NCBI GenBank assembly: GCA_934462925.1
Contig: CAKSIT010000015.1
Location: 8,492 to 72,491 of the forward strand
Direction of reading: 5' to 3'
Source of the DNA: an uncultured Oscillospiraceae bacterium
GTDB lineage: Bacteria; Bacillota; Clostridia; Oscillospirales; Ruminococcaceae
DNA: 64,000 bases
A model generated the notes under the pieces. The model ran no database searches. It saw nothing but the letters and a program-made list of their open reading frames with translations, and was not told where the DNA came from. Positions within the stretch are counted from its first letter, which is position 1. The number at the start of each line of letters is the position of its first letter. A program made the translations under genes and the position numbers. Positions 23,518 to 32,964 of the stretch are shown piece after piece.

Positions 23518-23546
23518 TTGACGAACACGCACGAATATGCTAAAAT
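23518..23546 (+). promoter_or_regulatory. Promoter of the GH74 gene
   Basis: TTGACG (23518-23523), a 17-nt spacer and TAAAAT (23541-23546). The GH74 start lies 51 bp downstream with an AGGAGG site. Confidence 0.7.
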
Positions 23547-23596
23547 AAATATGTATGCCGAACGCGGCATACTCCCAACATATACAGGAGGACAAG

Positions 23597-25798
23597 ATGA
23601 AGGCAGTAAAGATGATTTCAGGAATACTTGCGTGCGTGCTTCTGCTCAGCGCCTGCAAGGACAACGGCGGCAGCAGCGTCTCTGACAGCGGCGCGCCTGT
23701 GGAAAGCGCCGGCGGCGAGACCGTACAGGAGGAGCAGTCGCTGTGGGACTACGGACAGGTGGCGTTTGGCGGCGGCGGCTTTGTAACGGGCGTTTTCTCC
23801 ACCTGCGAAAAGGGCGTGTACTACGCGCGCACGGACGTCGGCGGCGCTTACCGCTGGTCGGAGAGCGAGAAGAAGTGGAAGAACCTAAACTACTGGGTGT
23901 CCGAGGACGACAAGGGTCTTATGGGCATTGACGGCCTTGCGACAGACCCTAACGACGCTTCAAAGGTATATATACTCGCGGGTACGAACTATTTCAGCAA
24001 CGGCAAGACCTGCCTGCTCAAAAGCTCGGACTACGGCGCGCATTTCGAGGTGATAGAGCTTACCTCCATGATAACCGCGCACGGCAACGGCATGGGCCGC
24101 GGTAACGGCGAGCGTATCGCGGTTGACCCCGCAGACCCGCAGACGCTCTTTATCGGCGGGCGCACGGGCGGTCTTATTAAAAGCACGGACGGCGGCGCTA
24201 CCTGGGAGCGCGTAGGCTCGTTCCCCGTGGAGTCCACGGCTAACGCCAACGGCATAAACTGCGTGCTGTTTGACCCCGCAAGCGCAAAGGACGGCAAAAC
24301 GCAGCGCATTTACGTTTCCGTTTCGCAAAAGAACGCAGACAACATTTACGTCACCGAGGACGGCGGCGCGACATGGACGCCCATGGCGGGCGCGGACACC
24401 TCGCTTATGCCGCAGCGCATGAAGCTCGCGGCGGACGGCACGCTCTACGTGACCTACGGCAGCGAGGAAGGACCGCACAACCAGCAGACGGGCGCGGTTT
24501 ACCGCTATAAGGACGGTTCTGCGGAGAACATAGCGCCCGACGCTACGCCTTTCGGCGACATTGTATTCGACCCCGAGAACCCCGACAGAATGGTGCTTGT
24601 GACCACGCAGACATGGGCGCAGCAGCCCTGCGGCGCGTACGGCGACATATTCTACACAACGACCGACGGCGGCAAGACATGGACGAACATTCTGCCCAAA
24701 ATGACCATGACCACGGGCGGCATGGACTGGATAGACGGCTGCGCTATGCACTGGTGCAGCTCGCTTGCGATAGACCCGTTCGACCCGAACAAGGTTATGG
24801 TAAACTCGGGCAACGGCGTATTTTCCTGCGACAACATCTGGGACGAGAATCCCGAGTTCTACTTTGACGCCTACGGCATTGAGGAGCTTGTACCGCTCGA
24901 TATCGTAAGCATCGAGGGCGACGCACTTTACGTTGCGGCACTCGACTACGACGGCTATATAAGCGAGGACGTAACAAAGCCCGCGCAGCGCTTCTCCGAC
25001 AGGGTAGGCTCTACCAGCAGCGTTACCGTTGCCCCGCAGAACCCCGACTACATTGCAAAGGTAGCGTACGACGACTCCTCCATGAAAATAAGCGTATCCA
25101 CCGACGGCGGCGGCACGTGGAAAACGCTCGCAAAGTCCCCCGAAAAGGGCAAGAAGCTCGGCGGCGGCGTTGTGGCGTTCAACGCGGACGGCTCGCGGCT
25201 GCTGTGGAGTCCCAAAAACGGCACGAGCGTATACTACACTGAGGACCTCGGCGACACATGGAACATATGCGAGGGCGTTCTCGGCACGGCGCACATTCTC
25301 GGCGACCCGAGCGACCCCGAACACGTTTACGCGCTAAGCGGCAGCGTTTACGCAAGCGCGGACGGCGGCAAGACCTTTGAAAAGGTAAGCGGCATACAAA
25401 GCCCCTCGGGCGACAGGCTGTGCGTAGACCCGCACAACCCCGGCACGTTCTACGTTCCCGATATGCTTTCGCTTTACAAGGTTACCGACTACGGCGCTAC
25501 CGTCACCACGGTAGACAGCGTGCGCGGGTGCGAGGCAATGGCGCTCGGCAAGGCTAAGGAAGACGGCGGTCCGCTTACCATGTACGTTTACGGCTACGTA
25601 ACGGGCGGCGACAGCAAGCAGATTTATATGTCCTCGGACGACGGCGCGACATGGCAGCCCGTCACCGACGCGCTCCACCAGTTCGGCGGCACGGGCAACG
25701 GCGCTTTCATCGGCGCTGACATGAACGTTTACGGCCGCTGCTACATGAGTACGGTGGGTCTGGGCGTTGTTTACTGCGACCTTAAGGACAAATCGTAA
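23597..25798 (+). CDS. GH74 xyloglucanase-type lipoprotein
   Basis: 733 residues from the ATG at 23597 (AGGAGGACAAG upstream). The signal peptide with lipobox LLLSAC anchors it outside the membrane. The rest matches glycoside hydrolase family 74: GGGGFVTGVFSTCEKGVYYA, RTDVGGAYRW (N-terminal catalytic-Asp region), LMGIDGLATDPND, AHGNGMGRGNGERIAVDP and GGMDWIDGC. Many propeller repeats of the STDGGATWE/DDGATWQPV type are present. GH74 enzymes are two seven-bladed propellers that cut the glucan backbone of xyloglucan. No carbohydrate-binding module or dockerin is seen. No other polysaccharide genes flank it, so it probably acts alone at the cell surface on plant wall xyloglucan. Confidence 0.9.
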   Translation: MKAVKMISGILACVLLLSACKDNGGSSVSDSGAPVESAGGETVQEEQSLWDYGQVAFGGGGFVTGVFSTCEKGVYYARTDVGGAYRWSESEKKWKNLNYWVSEDDKGLMGIDGLATDPNDASKVYILAGTNYFSNGKTCLLKSSDYGAHFEVIELTSMITAHGNGMGRGNGERIAVDPADPQTLFIGGRTGGLIKSTDGGATWERVGSFPVESTANANGINCVLFDPASAKDGKTQRIYVSVSQKNADNIYVTEDGGATWTPMAGADTSLMPQRMKLAADGTLYVTYGSEEGPHNQQTGAVYRYKDGSAENIAPDATPFGDIVFDPENPDRMVLVTTQTWAQQPCGAYGDIFYTTTDGGKTWTNILPKMTMTTGGMDWIDGCAMHWCSSLAIDPFDPNKVMVNSGNGVFSCDNIWDENPEFYFDAYGIEELVPLDIVSIEGDALYVAALDYDGYISEDVTKPAQRFSDRVGSTSSVTVAPQNPDYIAKVAYDDSSMKISVSTDGGGTWKTLAKSPEKGKKLGGGVVAFNADGSRLLWSPKNGTSVYYTEDLGDTWNICEGVLGTAHILGDPSDPEHVYALSGSVYASADGGKTFEKVSGIQSPSGDRLCVDPHNPGTFYVPDMLSLYKVTDYGATVTTVDSVRGCEAMALGKAKEDGGPLTMYVYGYVTGGDSKQIYMSSDDGATWQPVTDALHQFGGTGNGAFIGADMNVYGRCYMSTVGLGVVYCDLKDKS

Positions 25799-25810
25799 CG
25801 CATAATAATT

Positions 25811-25842
25811 TCGGCGCGCTTTTTACGGCGCGCCGATTTTTT
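25811..25842. terminator. Terminator after the GH74 gene
   Basis: CGGCGCG/CGCGCCG stem followed by ATTTTTT on the plus strand, 13 bp after the stop. Confidence 0.75.
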
Positions 25843-25848
25843 GTGATC

Positions 25849-28800
25849 TCAGTCCCCGCCGTTAGTAACAACGCTGCCCTTTCTGCCCTTTTTAACGATT
25901 ATCTGCGCGCTTTCGGGGAAGCGCTCGCGCACCTCGCGGACATGGGACACAACGCCTATAGTGCGGTTGTCGCCCGAAATCTCGTTAAGCACGTTCATGG
26001 CGGTGGAGAACGTGTTCTCGTCAAGCGAGCTGAAGCCCTCGTCCACGAACAGAAGCCCCGTGCTTACGCCGCCGTTAAGCTCCATTGTGTAGTCCGAAAG
26101 CCCCACCGCAAGCGCGAACGAAGCCAGAAACTCCTCGCCGCCCGAAAGCGACGCCACGGGGCGCAGCGCGTTCTGACCCTTGTTAAGGTCCTCTACCATG
26201 ATGTCAAGACCCGCCGCAGAGCTTTTGCGCTCGCCCGTGTCAACGCGCATAAGGCGGTAGCGCCCGCCGCTCAGCTCGCTTAAGCGCGTGTTCGCGCGCA
26301 GCAGCACCTTGTCAAGCATTCTGCCCTGAACATAGCGCTCAAGGCTTATCTTGCCCGCCGCCTTAACGTCGGACTTGCCGCCGACTATATTGCCTAGCTT
26401 CTCTAGCATTGTCGCGCGCGCCGTTTTGCCCGCAAGCTCCTCTGCGCGCGCCGCGACGTCGGCCTTGCTGTTTTGCAGCCCCTCGAGCGTTTTGCCGAGC
26501 GCTCCCGCCTGCTCGGAAACCGCGTCGCGCTGCGCGGAAAGCTCAGTTAAGCGCTCCTCGTACTGCGCAAGGTCGGTGCGCTCCTTGCCGTCAAGCTCCG
26601 CTTCGAGCGCCGCGGCGTTCGCGCGCGCCTCGGCAAGCCGCCGCTCGCAGTCCTCGCATTGCTCTCGCAGCCGCTGCGCTTCCTTTTCGGGGAGAAGCGC
26701 GCCTGCCGCCTCCTGCGGCGAAGCAAAGCCGTTTTCGGCAGCCGCGGCTTCAAGCGCACGCTGCTTTTCGGAAGCCGCCGCGCGCTGCGACTCGGCAGCA
26801 GCACTCTCCTTTTCAAGCGCGCTTTGCGCCGCAGCGTTCGCCTTGTCAGCCGCGTTGAAGCGCTCGTCAAGCCGCGGGATAAGCTCCGAAAGCTCCTCCT
26901 GCCGCGCCTGCGCCTGTTTCAGCGCCGCCTGCGCCTGCTTTGCGCTTTCGGGCGCGCCCTCGCATTGCGCGCGCAGCTTCTCCAGCCGCGCCGTGTTTTC
27001 TGCGAGAAGCGCACCTGCCGCCGCAAGTTCGCTCTCGCTTGCGCGAAGCTCGTCAGCCGCCTTTGCAAGCCGCTTTTCCGTATCGGCAAGAGTCCCCGAA
27101 AGCGACTGCTCGTCGCGCTTAAGCTCGCCTGCAAGCCTGCCGCCCGCTCGCGCCGCTTCAAGGCTCTCCCGCAGCTTATCAAGCTTGCCCTCGCACTCGC
27201 CGCGCCGCTCGGTAAGCCGCGCGGCGCAAAGCGTTATGTCGCCGTTTTCGGGCGCTTCGCCCGTCAGGCGCTCGTATTCCGCAGCCGCGCTTTCAAGCCG
27301 CCCGTTAAGGTCGCTCTGTATCGCGGTAAGCTTCTTCTCGGCTTCGGCAAGAGCCTTGCGCGCGCTCTCCGCCGCCGCTTCAAGCGCCTCGCACTCGTCC
27401 TTGTCAGCGGCGCTTTCGGGCAGCTGCGCAAGGCTCGGGTGGTGGGTAGAGCCGCACACGGGACACGCGCAGCCGCTCTTTACTTCCTTTGCAAGAACGC
27501 CCGCGAGATTCGCGAAATAGCTCTCCTTTGCAGCGCCCGCCGCGTGCGCCGCCTGCTTTTCATCCTGCGCCGCTTCAAGCGCCTTTTTCGCCTGACGCTT
27601 CTCCTCGCGGCGCTTCGACGTGATTTTTTCGGCGCTTTCGAGCAGTCTTTCGCAGCTCTCGCGCTCGCCCTGCGCCTGCTGCTCGGCGGCTTCGAGCGCG
27701 GGCAGCTGCGCCGCCGTTTTTTCGGCGGCGGCTATCTCGCCGCGCAGCTCGTCAAGCTGCTTTGTTAAGCCCTCGCGTTCGCCTGTAAGCCCGGTATGCT
27801 CCGCGCGCAGCTTGTCCGCTTCGCCGCGCGCCTTTTGCTCGGCGGCAATAAGCCGCGCGTTCTCCTCCCACGCCTGCGCGACGCTGCGAAGCGTTGGCAC
27901 GGTCTCCGACAGCGCCTGCTGCTCGGCGGTAAGGGCGGGCTTTTCCTCCATGGCGCGCTGCGCTTCGGAAAGCTCCTCAGCCGCGCTCTGCGCCGCTTCC
28001 TGCGCCTGCGAAAGAGAGCGCTCGCACGCTTCAAGGCGCGAGTGCTGCTCCTGCGCTGACTGCGCGGCGGGCTTTACGCGCTCGGCGCGCTCCGCACGGG
28101 CGAGAGTCTGCCGCGCCTGCTCTACGGCGGGGCGCTCGTCCTCCACCGCCGCAAGCGCCTTGCGCGCCGCAAGCAGCCTGTCGAAGCGCTCGTTCACCGC
28201 GCGCTTCTGCTCGGTCTGCTTCTGAAGCTCCGCAAACTGTGCGCGCAGCTCCTCGCCCTGCGCGCGCAGCCCCTCGAGCTGCTCGACGCGCTCGCGCTCG
28301 GCGCGGTCTATCTCGCTGCAAAGCTCGGCGCAGCGCTCGGGTGCGCGCAGCTCCGCAGAAAGCTCCATAACATTAGCAAGCTGCGTATCAAGCAGCAGCG
28401 CGTACTGCCCGCGCAGCTCCTTAAGCTCGCCCGCGGCTTCCTTTGCAAGGCCCTCAACGTACCGCTCAAAGCGCTCGTAGCGCTCCGTGTCGAATACCGC
28501 GCGCAGCGCCTTTCCGCGCTCGTCGCTTTTCATTGTAAGGAACTGCGCGAACTCCCCCTGCGCCAGCATTGAAATACGGCAAAACGCGCCGTAATCAAGC
28601 GACAGCAGCGAACGTATCTTCTCGTCAACGCCGCTTTTGCCGTCTATATGCTCGCCCTGAGAATCAAGGCAGCAGCGGTTATTCTTTCTGTCGGAGCTGT
28701 CCGCGCGCACGCTGCGGTGTACCGTCCAGCGCTTGCCGTTCACGCTGAACGTAAGCTCCGCAAAGCACTCCTGCGAACCCGCGCTTATGTTGTGCAGCGT

Positions 28801-28989
28801 AAACTCGCTGCGCGCGCTGCCCGACGGTCTGCCGAAAAGCGCGTATATCACCGCGTCGAATATCGTGGTCTTGCCCGCGCCCGTGTCGCCCGTTATCATG
28901 AATATCCCGCCGTAATAGCGTTCAAGGTCTATCTCCTGCTTTTCAAGGTACGAGCTGAACCCGCATACCGTAAGCTTTTCAAGTATCAT
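25849..28989 (-). CDS. sbcC: SbcC DNA double-strand-break processing ATPase
   Basis: 1046 residues, the Rad50-like partner of SbcD. Walker A is GDTGAGKTTIFDAVIYALFG near residue 33. Long Ala/Glu-rich coiled coils flank a zinc hook, CPVCGSTHHP, at about 500. The C-terminal half has VASLSGGEEFLASFALAVGL (ABC signature) and LLFVDEGFSSLDE (Walker B). With SbcD it cleaves hairpins and protein-blocked DNA ends. Its ATG directly follows the sbcD stop (TAA-ATG, no gap), so translation is coupled. The reverse strand here also shows long open frames, but these come from the Ala/Glu-rich GC-biased codons. Confidence 0.95.
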   Translation of the reverse strand: MILEKLTVCGFSSYLEKQEIDLERYYGGIFMITGDTGAGKTTIFDAVIYALFGRPSGSARSEFTLHNISAGSQECFAELTFSVNGKRWTVHRSVRADSSDRKNNRCCLDSQGEHIDGKSGVDEKIRSLLSLDYGAFCRISMLAQGEFAQFLTMKSDERGKALRAVFDTERYERFERYVEGLAKEAAGELKELRGQYALLLDTQLANVMELSAELRAPERCAELCSEIDRAERERVEQLEGLRAQGEELRAQFAELQKQTEQKRAVNERFDRLLAARKALAAVEDERPAVEQARQTLARAERAERVKPAAQSAQEQHSRLEACERSLSQAQEAAQSAAEELSEAQRAMEEKPALTAEQQALSETVPTLRSVAQAWEENARLIAAEQKARGEADKLRAEHTGLTGEREGLTKQLDELRGEIAAAEKTAAQLPALEAAEQQAQGERESCERLLESAEKITSKRREEKRQAKKALEAAQDEKQAAHAAGAAKESYFANLAGVLAKEVKSGCACPVCGSTHHPSLAQLPESAADKDECEALEAAAESARKALAEAEKKLTAIQSDLNGRLESAAAEYERLTGEAPENGDITLCAARLTERRGECEGKLDKLRESLEAARAGGRLAGELKRDEQSLSGTLADTEKRLAKAADELRASESELAAAGALLAENTARLEKLRAQCEGAPESAKQAQAALKQAQARQEELSELIPRLDERFNAADKANAAAQSALEKESAAAESQRAAASEKQRALEAAAAENGFASPQEAAGALLPEKEAQRLREQCEDCERRLAEARANAAALEAELDGKERTDLAQYEERLTELSAQRDAVSEQAGALGKTLEGLQNSKADVAARAEELAGKTARATMLEKLGNIVGGKSDVKAAGKISLERYVQGRMLDKVLLRANTRLSELSGGRYRLMRVDTGERKSSAAGLDIMVEDLNKGQNALRPVASLSGGEEFLASFALAVGLSDYTMELNGGVSTGLLFVDEGFSSLDENTFSTAMNVLNEISGDNRTIGVVSHVREVRERFPESAQIIVKKGRKGSVVTNGGD

Positions 28990-30102
28990 TTACAGCTCCT
29001 CCTTCATGCTCCGCTCAAACAGCTCCTGCGCAAGCTCCGCCAGCGCGCCGTCGGGGTCTTCGCCGTAGCGCATACGGTAAAAGCCGCCGAAAAGCTCGTC
29101 GAAGCCCATTTCGCGCTCGTCGCCCTGTACGGTCTGCGCGGCTTCTTTCGCGCCGCCAAGCTCGTAGGCTATGTCAATGTAATTCGGGTAGACTGCCGAC
29201 AGCCTGTCCGCGTAGCCGCCCACGTCGTCCCCGCCCGTTATCGTTATATAAACGTAGTCCTCCGTGCGCTCCCCGCCCAGAAGCTCCGCTATCGTCCCCG
29301 AAACCACGCGTGCGGGGTGCGGGGGCGTTATCGGCTCGTGCTGCACGCTTACCGCGCCGCTTTCGTCTATGTCTATAACGTCTATGTATTTCTGCGGCGA
29401 ACGCGCTTCCTTGCGCGAAAAGCACATGGGCGAGCCGCAGTAGCGCACACTCTCGCCAAAAGAAAGCGGCGTGTGGTAATGCCCGAGCGCGGTGTACGCG
29501 AACGGCTCAAACACCGCGGGAGAAGCCATGCGCAGCTTGCCCACCGCCTGCGCGTCGGCGGAATTGCCGAGCGCCTGATGAGCCGCTAAAATACACGGTC
29601 TGCCCGCGCGCGGTATCCCCGCCTTTGCGAACACAACGCGCAGCGCCTCGGAAATGTCCTGCGCTTCCTCCTCGGGAAACCACGCGTTCACCGCCTCGGC
29701 AGTGACGTTTGGCAGCAGCGCTATGTCAACGCCGCCCGCTTCGGCAACGCTCACAAACGGCGGAGCGCCGTCAAGCGGGCGCGAGATATGCACGCCGCAC
29801 CTGCCGAACAGCGCGCGCCCGTAAGCCACGCGCTCGGCGCTGTCGTGGTTGCCGCTTATCATGTAAAGAGAAAGCGAAAGCGCCGCCGCCTTTTCGATGA
29901 ACTCGTCAAAAAGCGCAACGCTTTCCGCAGGGGGCGTGCGCCTGTCGTAGATGTCCCCCGCAATGATAACGCCGTCGGGGCGGTATTTTTCGTATGCCGC
30001 GCCCAGTACGCCGTCAAGAAGTATCGTCCGCATATCCTCGGATATGTCGCGCCCGCCGGGCTTTATGCCAAGGTGCAGGTCGCTTATATGAAACAGCCGC
30101 AT
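28990..30102 (-). CDS. sbcD: SbcD exonuclease subunit
   Basis: 370 residues beginning MRLFHISDLHLGIKPGGRDI. It is a calcineurin-like nuclease with DLHLG, AGDIYDR, SGNHDS and ALGHYH metal-binding motifs in the usual order. A C-terminal domain (from about 275) contacts SbcC. The ATG at 30102 has GGAGGAGG upstream; a start at 30159 in the same frame is unsupported. It is the first gene of the sbcDC operon. Confidence 0.94.
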   Translation of the reverse strand: MRLFHISDLHLGIKPGGRDISEDMRTILLDGVLGAAYEKYRPDGVIIAGDIYDRRTPPAESVALFDEFIEKAAALSLSLYMISGNHDSAERVAYGRALFGRCGVHISRPLDGAPPFVSVAEAGGVDIALLPNVTAEAVNAWFPEEEAQDISEALRVVFAKAGIPRAGRPCILAAHQALGNSADAQAVGKLRMASPAVFEPFAYTALGHYHTPLSFGESVRYCGSPMCFSRKEARSPQKYIDVIDIDESGAVSVQHEPITPPHPARVVSGTIAELLGGERTEDYVYITITGGDDVGGYADRLSAVYPNYIDIAYELGGAKEAAQTVQGDEREMGFDELFGGFYRMRYGEDPDGALAELAQELFERSMKEEL

Positions 30103-30147
30103 TACGTCCTCCTCCGCGCGTAACATTCCGCGCATTGTAATACATTT

Positions 30148-30176
30148 ATTGTAGCACATACCGAATGATTTGTAAA
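30148..30176 (-). promoter_or_regulatory. Promoter of sbcDC
   Basis: Minus strand: TTTACA (30171-30176), a 17-nt spacer and TACAAT (30148-30153). A MITE begins 20 bp further upstream (30197). Confidence 0.65.
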
Positions 30177-30196
30177 GGGATTTTTCGATACATTTA

Positions 30197-30356
30197 TGGG
30201 AATCTCTAAAAACCGGTTTGAAAAGGGAAAATGGGTAGAGTGCGCCGAATGCGATGAAAGCCGACGAAGTAAGGCTGTATGCCTTACGAGGAGGTTTGAA
30301 GAAGCAGTCGGTGCGCTATACACATTTTCACTCAAACAAGGTTTTTAGAGGTGACC
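30197..30356. mobile_element. MITE family 2 (GGGAATCTCTAAAAACC ends), copy 1
   Basis: 160 bp with imperfect terminal inverted repeats (left GGGAATCTCTAAAAACC, right end complementary to GGTCACCTCTAAAAACC). TTA flanks both sides as a 3-bp target duplication. The interior includes GCCGACGAAGTAAGG and a TTACGAGGAGG segment shared with copies at 40399 and 63923. There is no coding capacity, so it is non-autonomous. The 3-bp T-N-A target would suit an IS5-family transposase. Confidence 0.75.
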
Positions 30357-30428
30357 TTATTTTTTTTGCAACCTTTTTATGCCGTAAACGGTATTACAAT
30401 TAAACGACACTCTTGAAAGGAGCGCACA

Positions 30429-31376
30429 ATGAAAATGAAACTCTTTATTTCCGCAATGCTTGCCGCAGTCCTGCTGTTTACGGGCTGCATACCCTCGCGT
30501 AAGCTTTCCGACAGGAACAAAAACGCCCTGTCCGTCTACGGCATAGCCCTTGAATGCGGCGAGGACGACGCATGGCTTCGCTACGAGGGCGAGATAACGG
30601 GCGAGGCGCTCGACGGGCTGTGGGAAATCATCAGCGCGGCGGAAGCGACCGAAAGCGTAAGCGGTGGCAACTGGTTTGGCGGCTTCCCCTGCCTTGTTTT
30701 TACGGGCAAAAACGGCGAAAACTACACCGTAAGCTGCTCATGGGACAAAACGGAATACTCGCAGGACAAGTACGGCGCGCCAACGGAGGAGCATACAGGA
30801 AACTGTATGCTGATACGCGGCACGCGGCAGGGCAAGTACCTTATAGACGCCGCGACCGCAACGGAGTTCAACCGCCTTATATCCGAGGCGCTGCACGAAA
30901 CGACCGTCCCCACGGTATATGACAGTTACCCGAACAAGGCGGCGCGCTCGGGAAATATCGTGTTTGCGCAGGTCTACTCGAACTATGCGTACGGATTTCA
31001 ATGCACCGCAGACGTTGTGGACGACCTCGGCAACGCATACTCGCTCGACCTTAGCCTGCATAAAGACGAGATAATTGACGGCGGGTTGCTTGGCATGATA
31101 CAGAGAGAATACGACGGCACAGACCCGTTCAGATACGCGGCGTTCAGCGCGGAGGAGATGGAGCGCGTGCGCACCGAAACGGCGTTTGAAATAGACCGCA
31201 CGGCAAAGGTCACGGAAAAGAACCAAAGCTGCGACTTCGGGCAGAAAACGCTTTACGTTGTGGACAGCAACGGCGAGATGATAATGCTGCGCTCGTACGG
31301 CGACTGGGACAAGGAGCTTCAGGACGGCACGGCAAAGGAGCTTGCGCGGCTCTTTGACAAGGGATTTTACGGATAA
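30429..31376 (+). CDS. Hypothetical lipoprotein
   Basis: 315 residues with a signal peptide ending in lipobox LLFTGC, then a soluble alpha/beta region. I do not recognise a named domain. Segments such as GGNWFGGFPCLVFTGKNGEN and VVDSNGEMIMLRSYGDWDK suggest a beta-rich outer-surface protein. ATG at 30429 follows GAAAGGAG. It stands alone between a MITE and the ilvA leader promoter and shows the same codon style as its neighbours. Confidence 0.7.
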   Translation: MKMKLFISAMLAAVLLFTGCIPSRKLSDRNKNALSVYGIALECGEDDAWLRYEGEITGEALDGLWEIISAAEATESVSGGNWFGGFPCLVFTGKNGENYTVSCSWDKTEYSQDKYGAPTEEHTGNCMLIRGTRQGKYLIDAATATEFNRLISEALHETTVPTVYDSYPNKAARSGNIVFAQVYSNYAYGFQCTADVVDDLGNAYSLDLSLHKDEIIDGGLLGMIQREYDGTDPFRYAAFSAEEMERVRTETAFEIDRTAKVTEKNQSCDFGQKTLYVVDSNGEMIMLRSYGDWDKELQDGTAKELARLFDKGFYG

Positions 31377-31411
31377 CGGGCGGCTGACGCGCATTTTTTT
31401 CGCGAGGGTAC

Positions 31412-31440
31412 TTGACAAACGCCCCGCGCAGGTGTATAAT
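31412..31440 (+). promoter_or_regulatory. Promoter of the ilvA leader RNA
   Basis: TTGACA (31412-31417), a 17-nt spacer and TATAAT (31435-31440), a perfect consensus promoter. Transcription should start near 31447, about 300 nt ahead of ilvA. Confidence 0.8.
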
Positions 31441-31446
31441 CATGTT

Positions 31447-31707
31447 GTAAGCTATATTACAAATGCGTTGATGGGTGCGGTTATCCGCTGCATTCGCTTA
31501 AACCCCTTTAAGAGAGCTGCCGCGTGGTGCAAGGCAGCAGGGGCGGCGTGTGCAATCAGCCCGAAGCAGACAGGCTGAACGCGGCGGATTTCCGCTGAAG
31601 TAAGTCTGTACGGATTTCCACCGTTAAAGGGAAGTGCATTGCTTGATGTACAGAGGCTGAGTTTGTGAAATATGCCCTCTGACCGTACAGGTAAGAGGGC
31701 TTTTTTG
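31447..31707 (+). ncRNA. Structured leader RNA with its own terminator upstream of ilvA
   Basis: About 260 nt between a consensus promoter and an intrinsic terminator (GCCCTCT/AGAGGGC with six T, 31674-31706). Visible pairings are GCGG/CCGC (31477-31488), GCTGCC/GGCAGC (31516-31538), CAGCC/GGCTG (31557-31577) and GCGGA/TCCGC (31584-31595). A long-range CCCTTTAA/TTAAAGGG pairing joins 31504-31511 to 31624-31631. CTGTACGG (31606-31613) is perfectly complementary to CCGTACAG in the terminator loop (31683-31690), giving a possible pseudoknot or switch. No T-box consensus (GGTGGNACCGCG) is present. It could be an attenuator for ilvA-ridA or an independent structured RNA (raiA-like has to be considered). 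Confidence 0.65.
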
Positions 31708-31750
31708 TTCATAACTCCTCTGCACACAAAAACGAGAGGAGAAGAAAAAA

Positions 31751-32950
31751 ATGCTCACACTTGACAAGGTTTACAAAGCGTCACACGTACTTAAAGAGGT
31801 AATCAGAAAGACCGACCTTATCCGCGCGCCGAAGATAAATCCCGACGCGGAGGTTTTTCTCAAGACCGAAAATTTGCAGGTGACAGGCTCGTTTAAGGTG
31901 CGCGGCGCGTATTTCAAGATTTCGCAGCTCACCGAGGAGGAGCGCAAAAAGGGCGTTATCGCCTGCTCTGCGGGAAACCACGCGCAGGGCGTTGCGCTTG
32001 CGGCTTCCAAGGCGGGGATAAAGTCGCTTATATGCCTGCCCGACGGCGCGCCTATTTCCAAGGTTGAGGCGACGAAGGGCTACGGCGCGGAGGTGTGCCT
32101 TGTTCCCGGCGTTTACGACGACGCTTACCAGAAGGCGCTTGCGCTGCGCGACGAAAAGGGCTACACGTTTATTCACCCGTTCGATGACGAGAACGTTATC
32201 GCGGGTCAGGGTACTATCGGTCTGGAGCTGCTGGACCAGCTGCCCGACATGGACGCGGTGGTAGTGCCTATAGGCGGCGGCGGACTTATCTCGGGCGTGG
32301 CGTTCGCGATAAAGTCGCTTAACCCTAAGATAAAGGTGTACGGCGTGCAGGCGGCGGGCGCTCCAAGCATGGTAAAGTCCCTTGCGGACGGCAAGATAGA
32401 GCGCCTTGACAGCGTTGCTACGCTTGCGGACGGCATTGCCGTTAAAGAGCCCGGCGCGAACACGTTCGAGCTTTGCTCAAAGTACGTTGACGGCGTTGTG
32501 ACCGTAACAGAGGACGAGATTTCCTGCGCTATTCTTTCGCTCATAGAGCAGCAGAAGCTTATTGCAGAGGGCGCGGGCGCGGTGTCCGTGGCGGCGGTTA
32601 TGTTCAACAAGATACCCGTTAAGGGCAAGAAGGTAGTGTGCCTTGTATCGGGCGGCAATATCGACGTTACGATACTCAACAAGGTAATAAGGCGCGGCCT
32701 TGTAAAGAGCGGCAGGGCTTCGCTGCTGACGATAGAGCTTGTGGACAAGCCCGGCCAGCTTACGGGCGTTGCGGGGATAATCGCAAAGCTCGGCGGCAAC
32801 GTTACGGCTGTTCACCACGAGCGCGCGGACGCAAACGAGAACATCAACGGCTGCTTCCTGCGCATACAGCTTGAAACAAGGAATTTCGAGCATCTTGAGG
32901 CAATACGCAGCGCGCTTACCGAAGCGGGCTACAAGATAGTTGAAAGCTGA
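31751..32950 (+). CDS. ilvA: Threonine ammonia-lyase (threonine deaminase) with ACT domain
   Basis: 399 residues. A fold-type II PLP enzyme with NLQVTGSFKVRGAYFK (PLP Lys49), ACSAGNHAQGVALAAS, the glycine-rich phosphate loop VVPIGGGGLISG and a late CLVSGGNID. A C-terminal ACT-like domain starts near residue 325 (LLTIELVDKPGQLTGVAGII). It converts threonine to 2-oxobutanoate and ammonia; the short form with one ACT domain is common in Clostridia. The ATG at 31751 has GAGGAGAAG upstream. The gene lies 45 bp after the terminator of the leader RNA and is followed by ridA 14 bp downstream. Confidence 0.93.
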   Translation: MLTLDKVYKASHVLKEVIRKTDLIRAPKINPDAEVFLKTENLQVTGSFKVRGAYFKISQLTEEERKKGVIACSAGNHAQGVALAASKAGIKSLICLPDGAPISKVEATKGYGAEVCLVPGVYDDAYQKALALRDEKGYTFIHPFDDENVIAGQGTIGLELLDQLPDMDAVVVPIGGGGLISGVAFAIKSLNPKIKVYGVQAAGAPSMVKSLADGKIERLDSVATLADGIAVKEPGANTFELCSKYVDGVVTVTEDEISCAILSLIEQQKLIAEGAGAVSVAAVMFNKIPVKGKKVVCLVSGGNIDVTILNKVIRRGLVKSGRASLLTIELVDKPGQLTGVAGIIAKLGGNVTAVHHERADANENINGCFLRIQLETRNFEHLEAIRSALTEAGYKIVES

Positions 32951-32964
32951 AAGGAGAACCCCAC

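Noticed and set aside
26351..27768. Long plus-strand frames opposite sbcC
   Set aside because: They arise from the Ala/Glu-rich coiled-coil codons of SbcC and translate to Ser/Ala/Arg-rich nonsense.
31447..31707. T-box riboswitch upstream of ilvA
   Set aside because: No GGTGGNACCGCG antiterminator sequence and no recognisable specifier stem, although the position and terminator suggested it.
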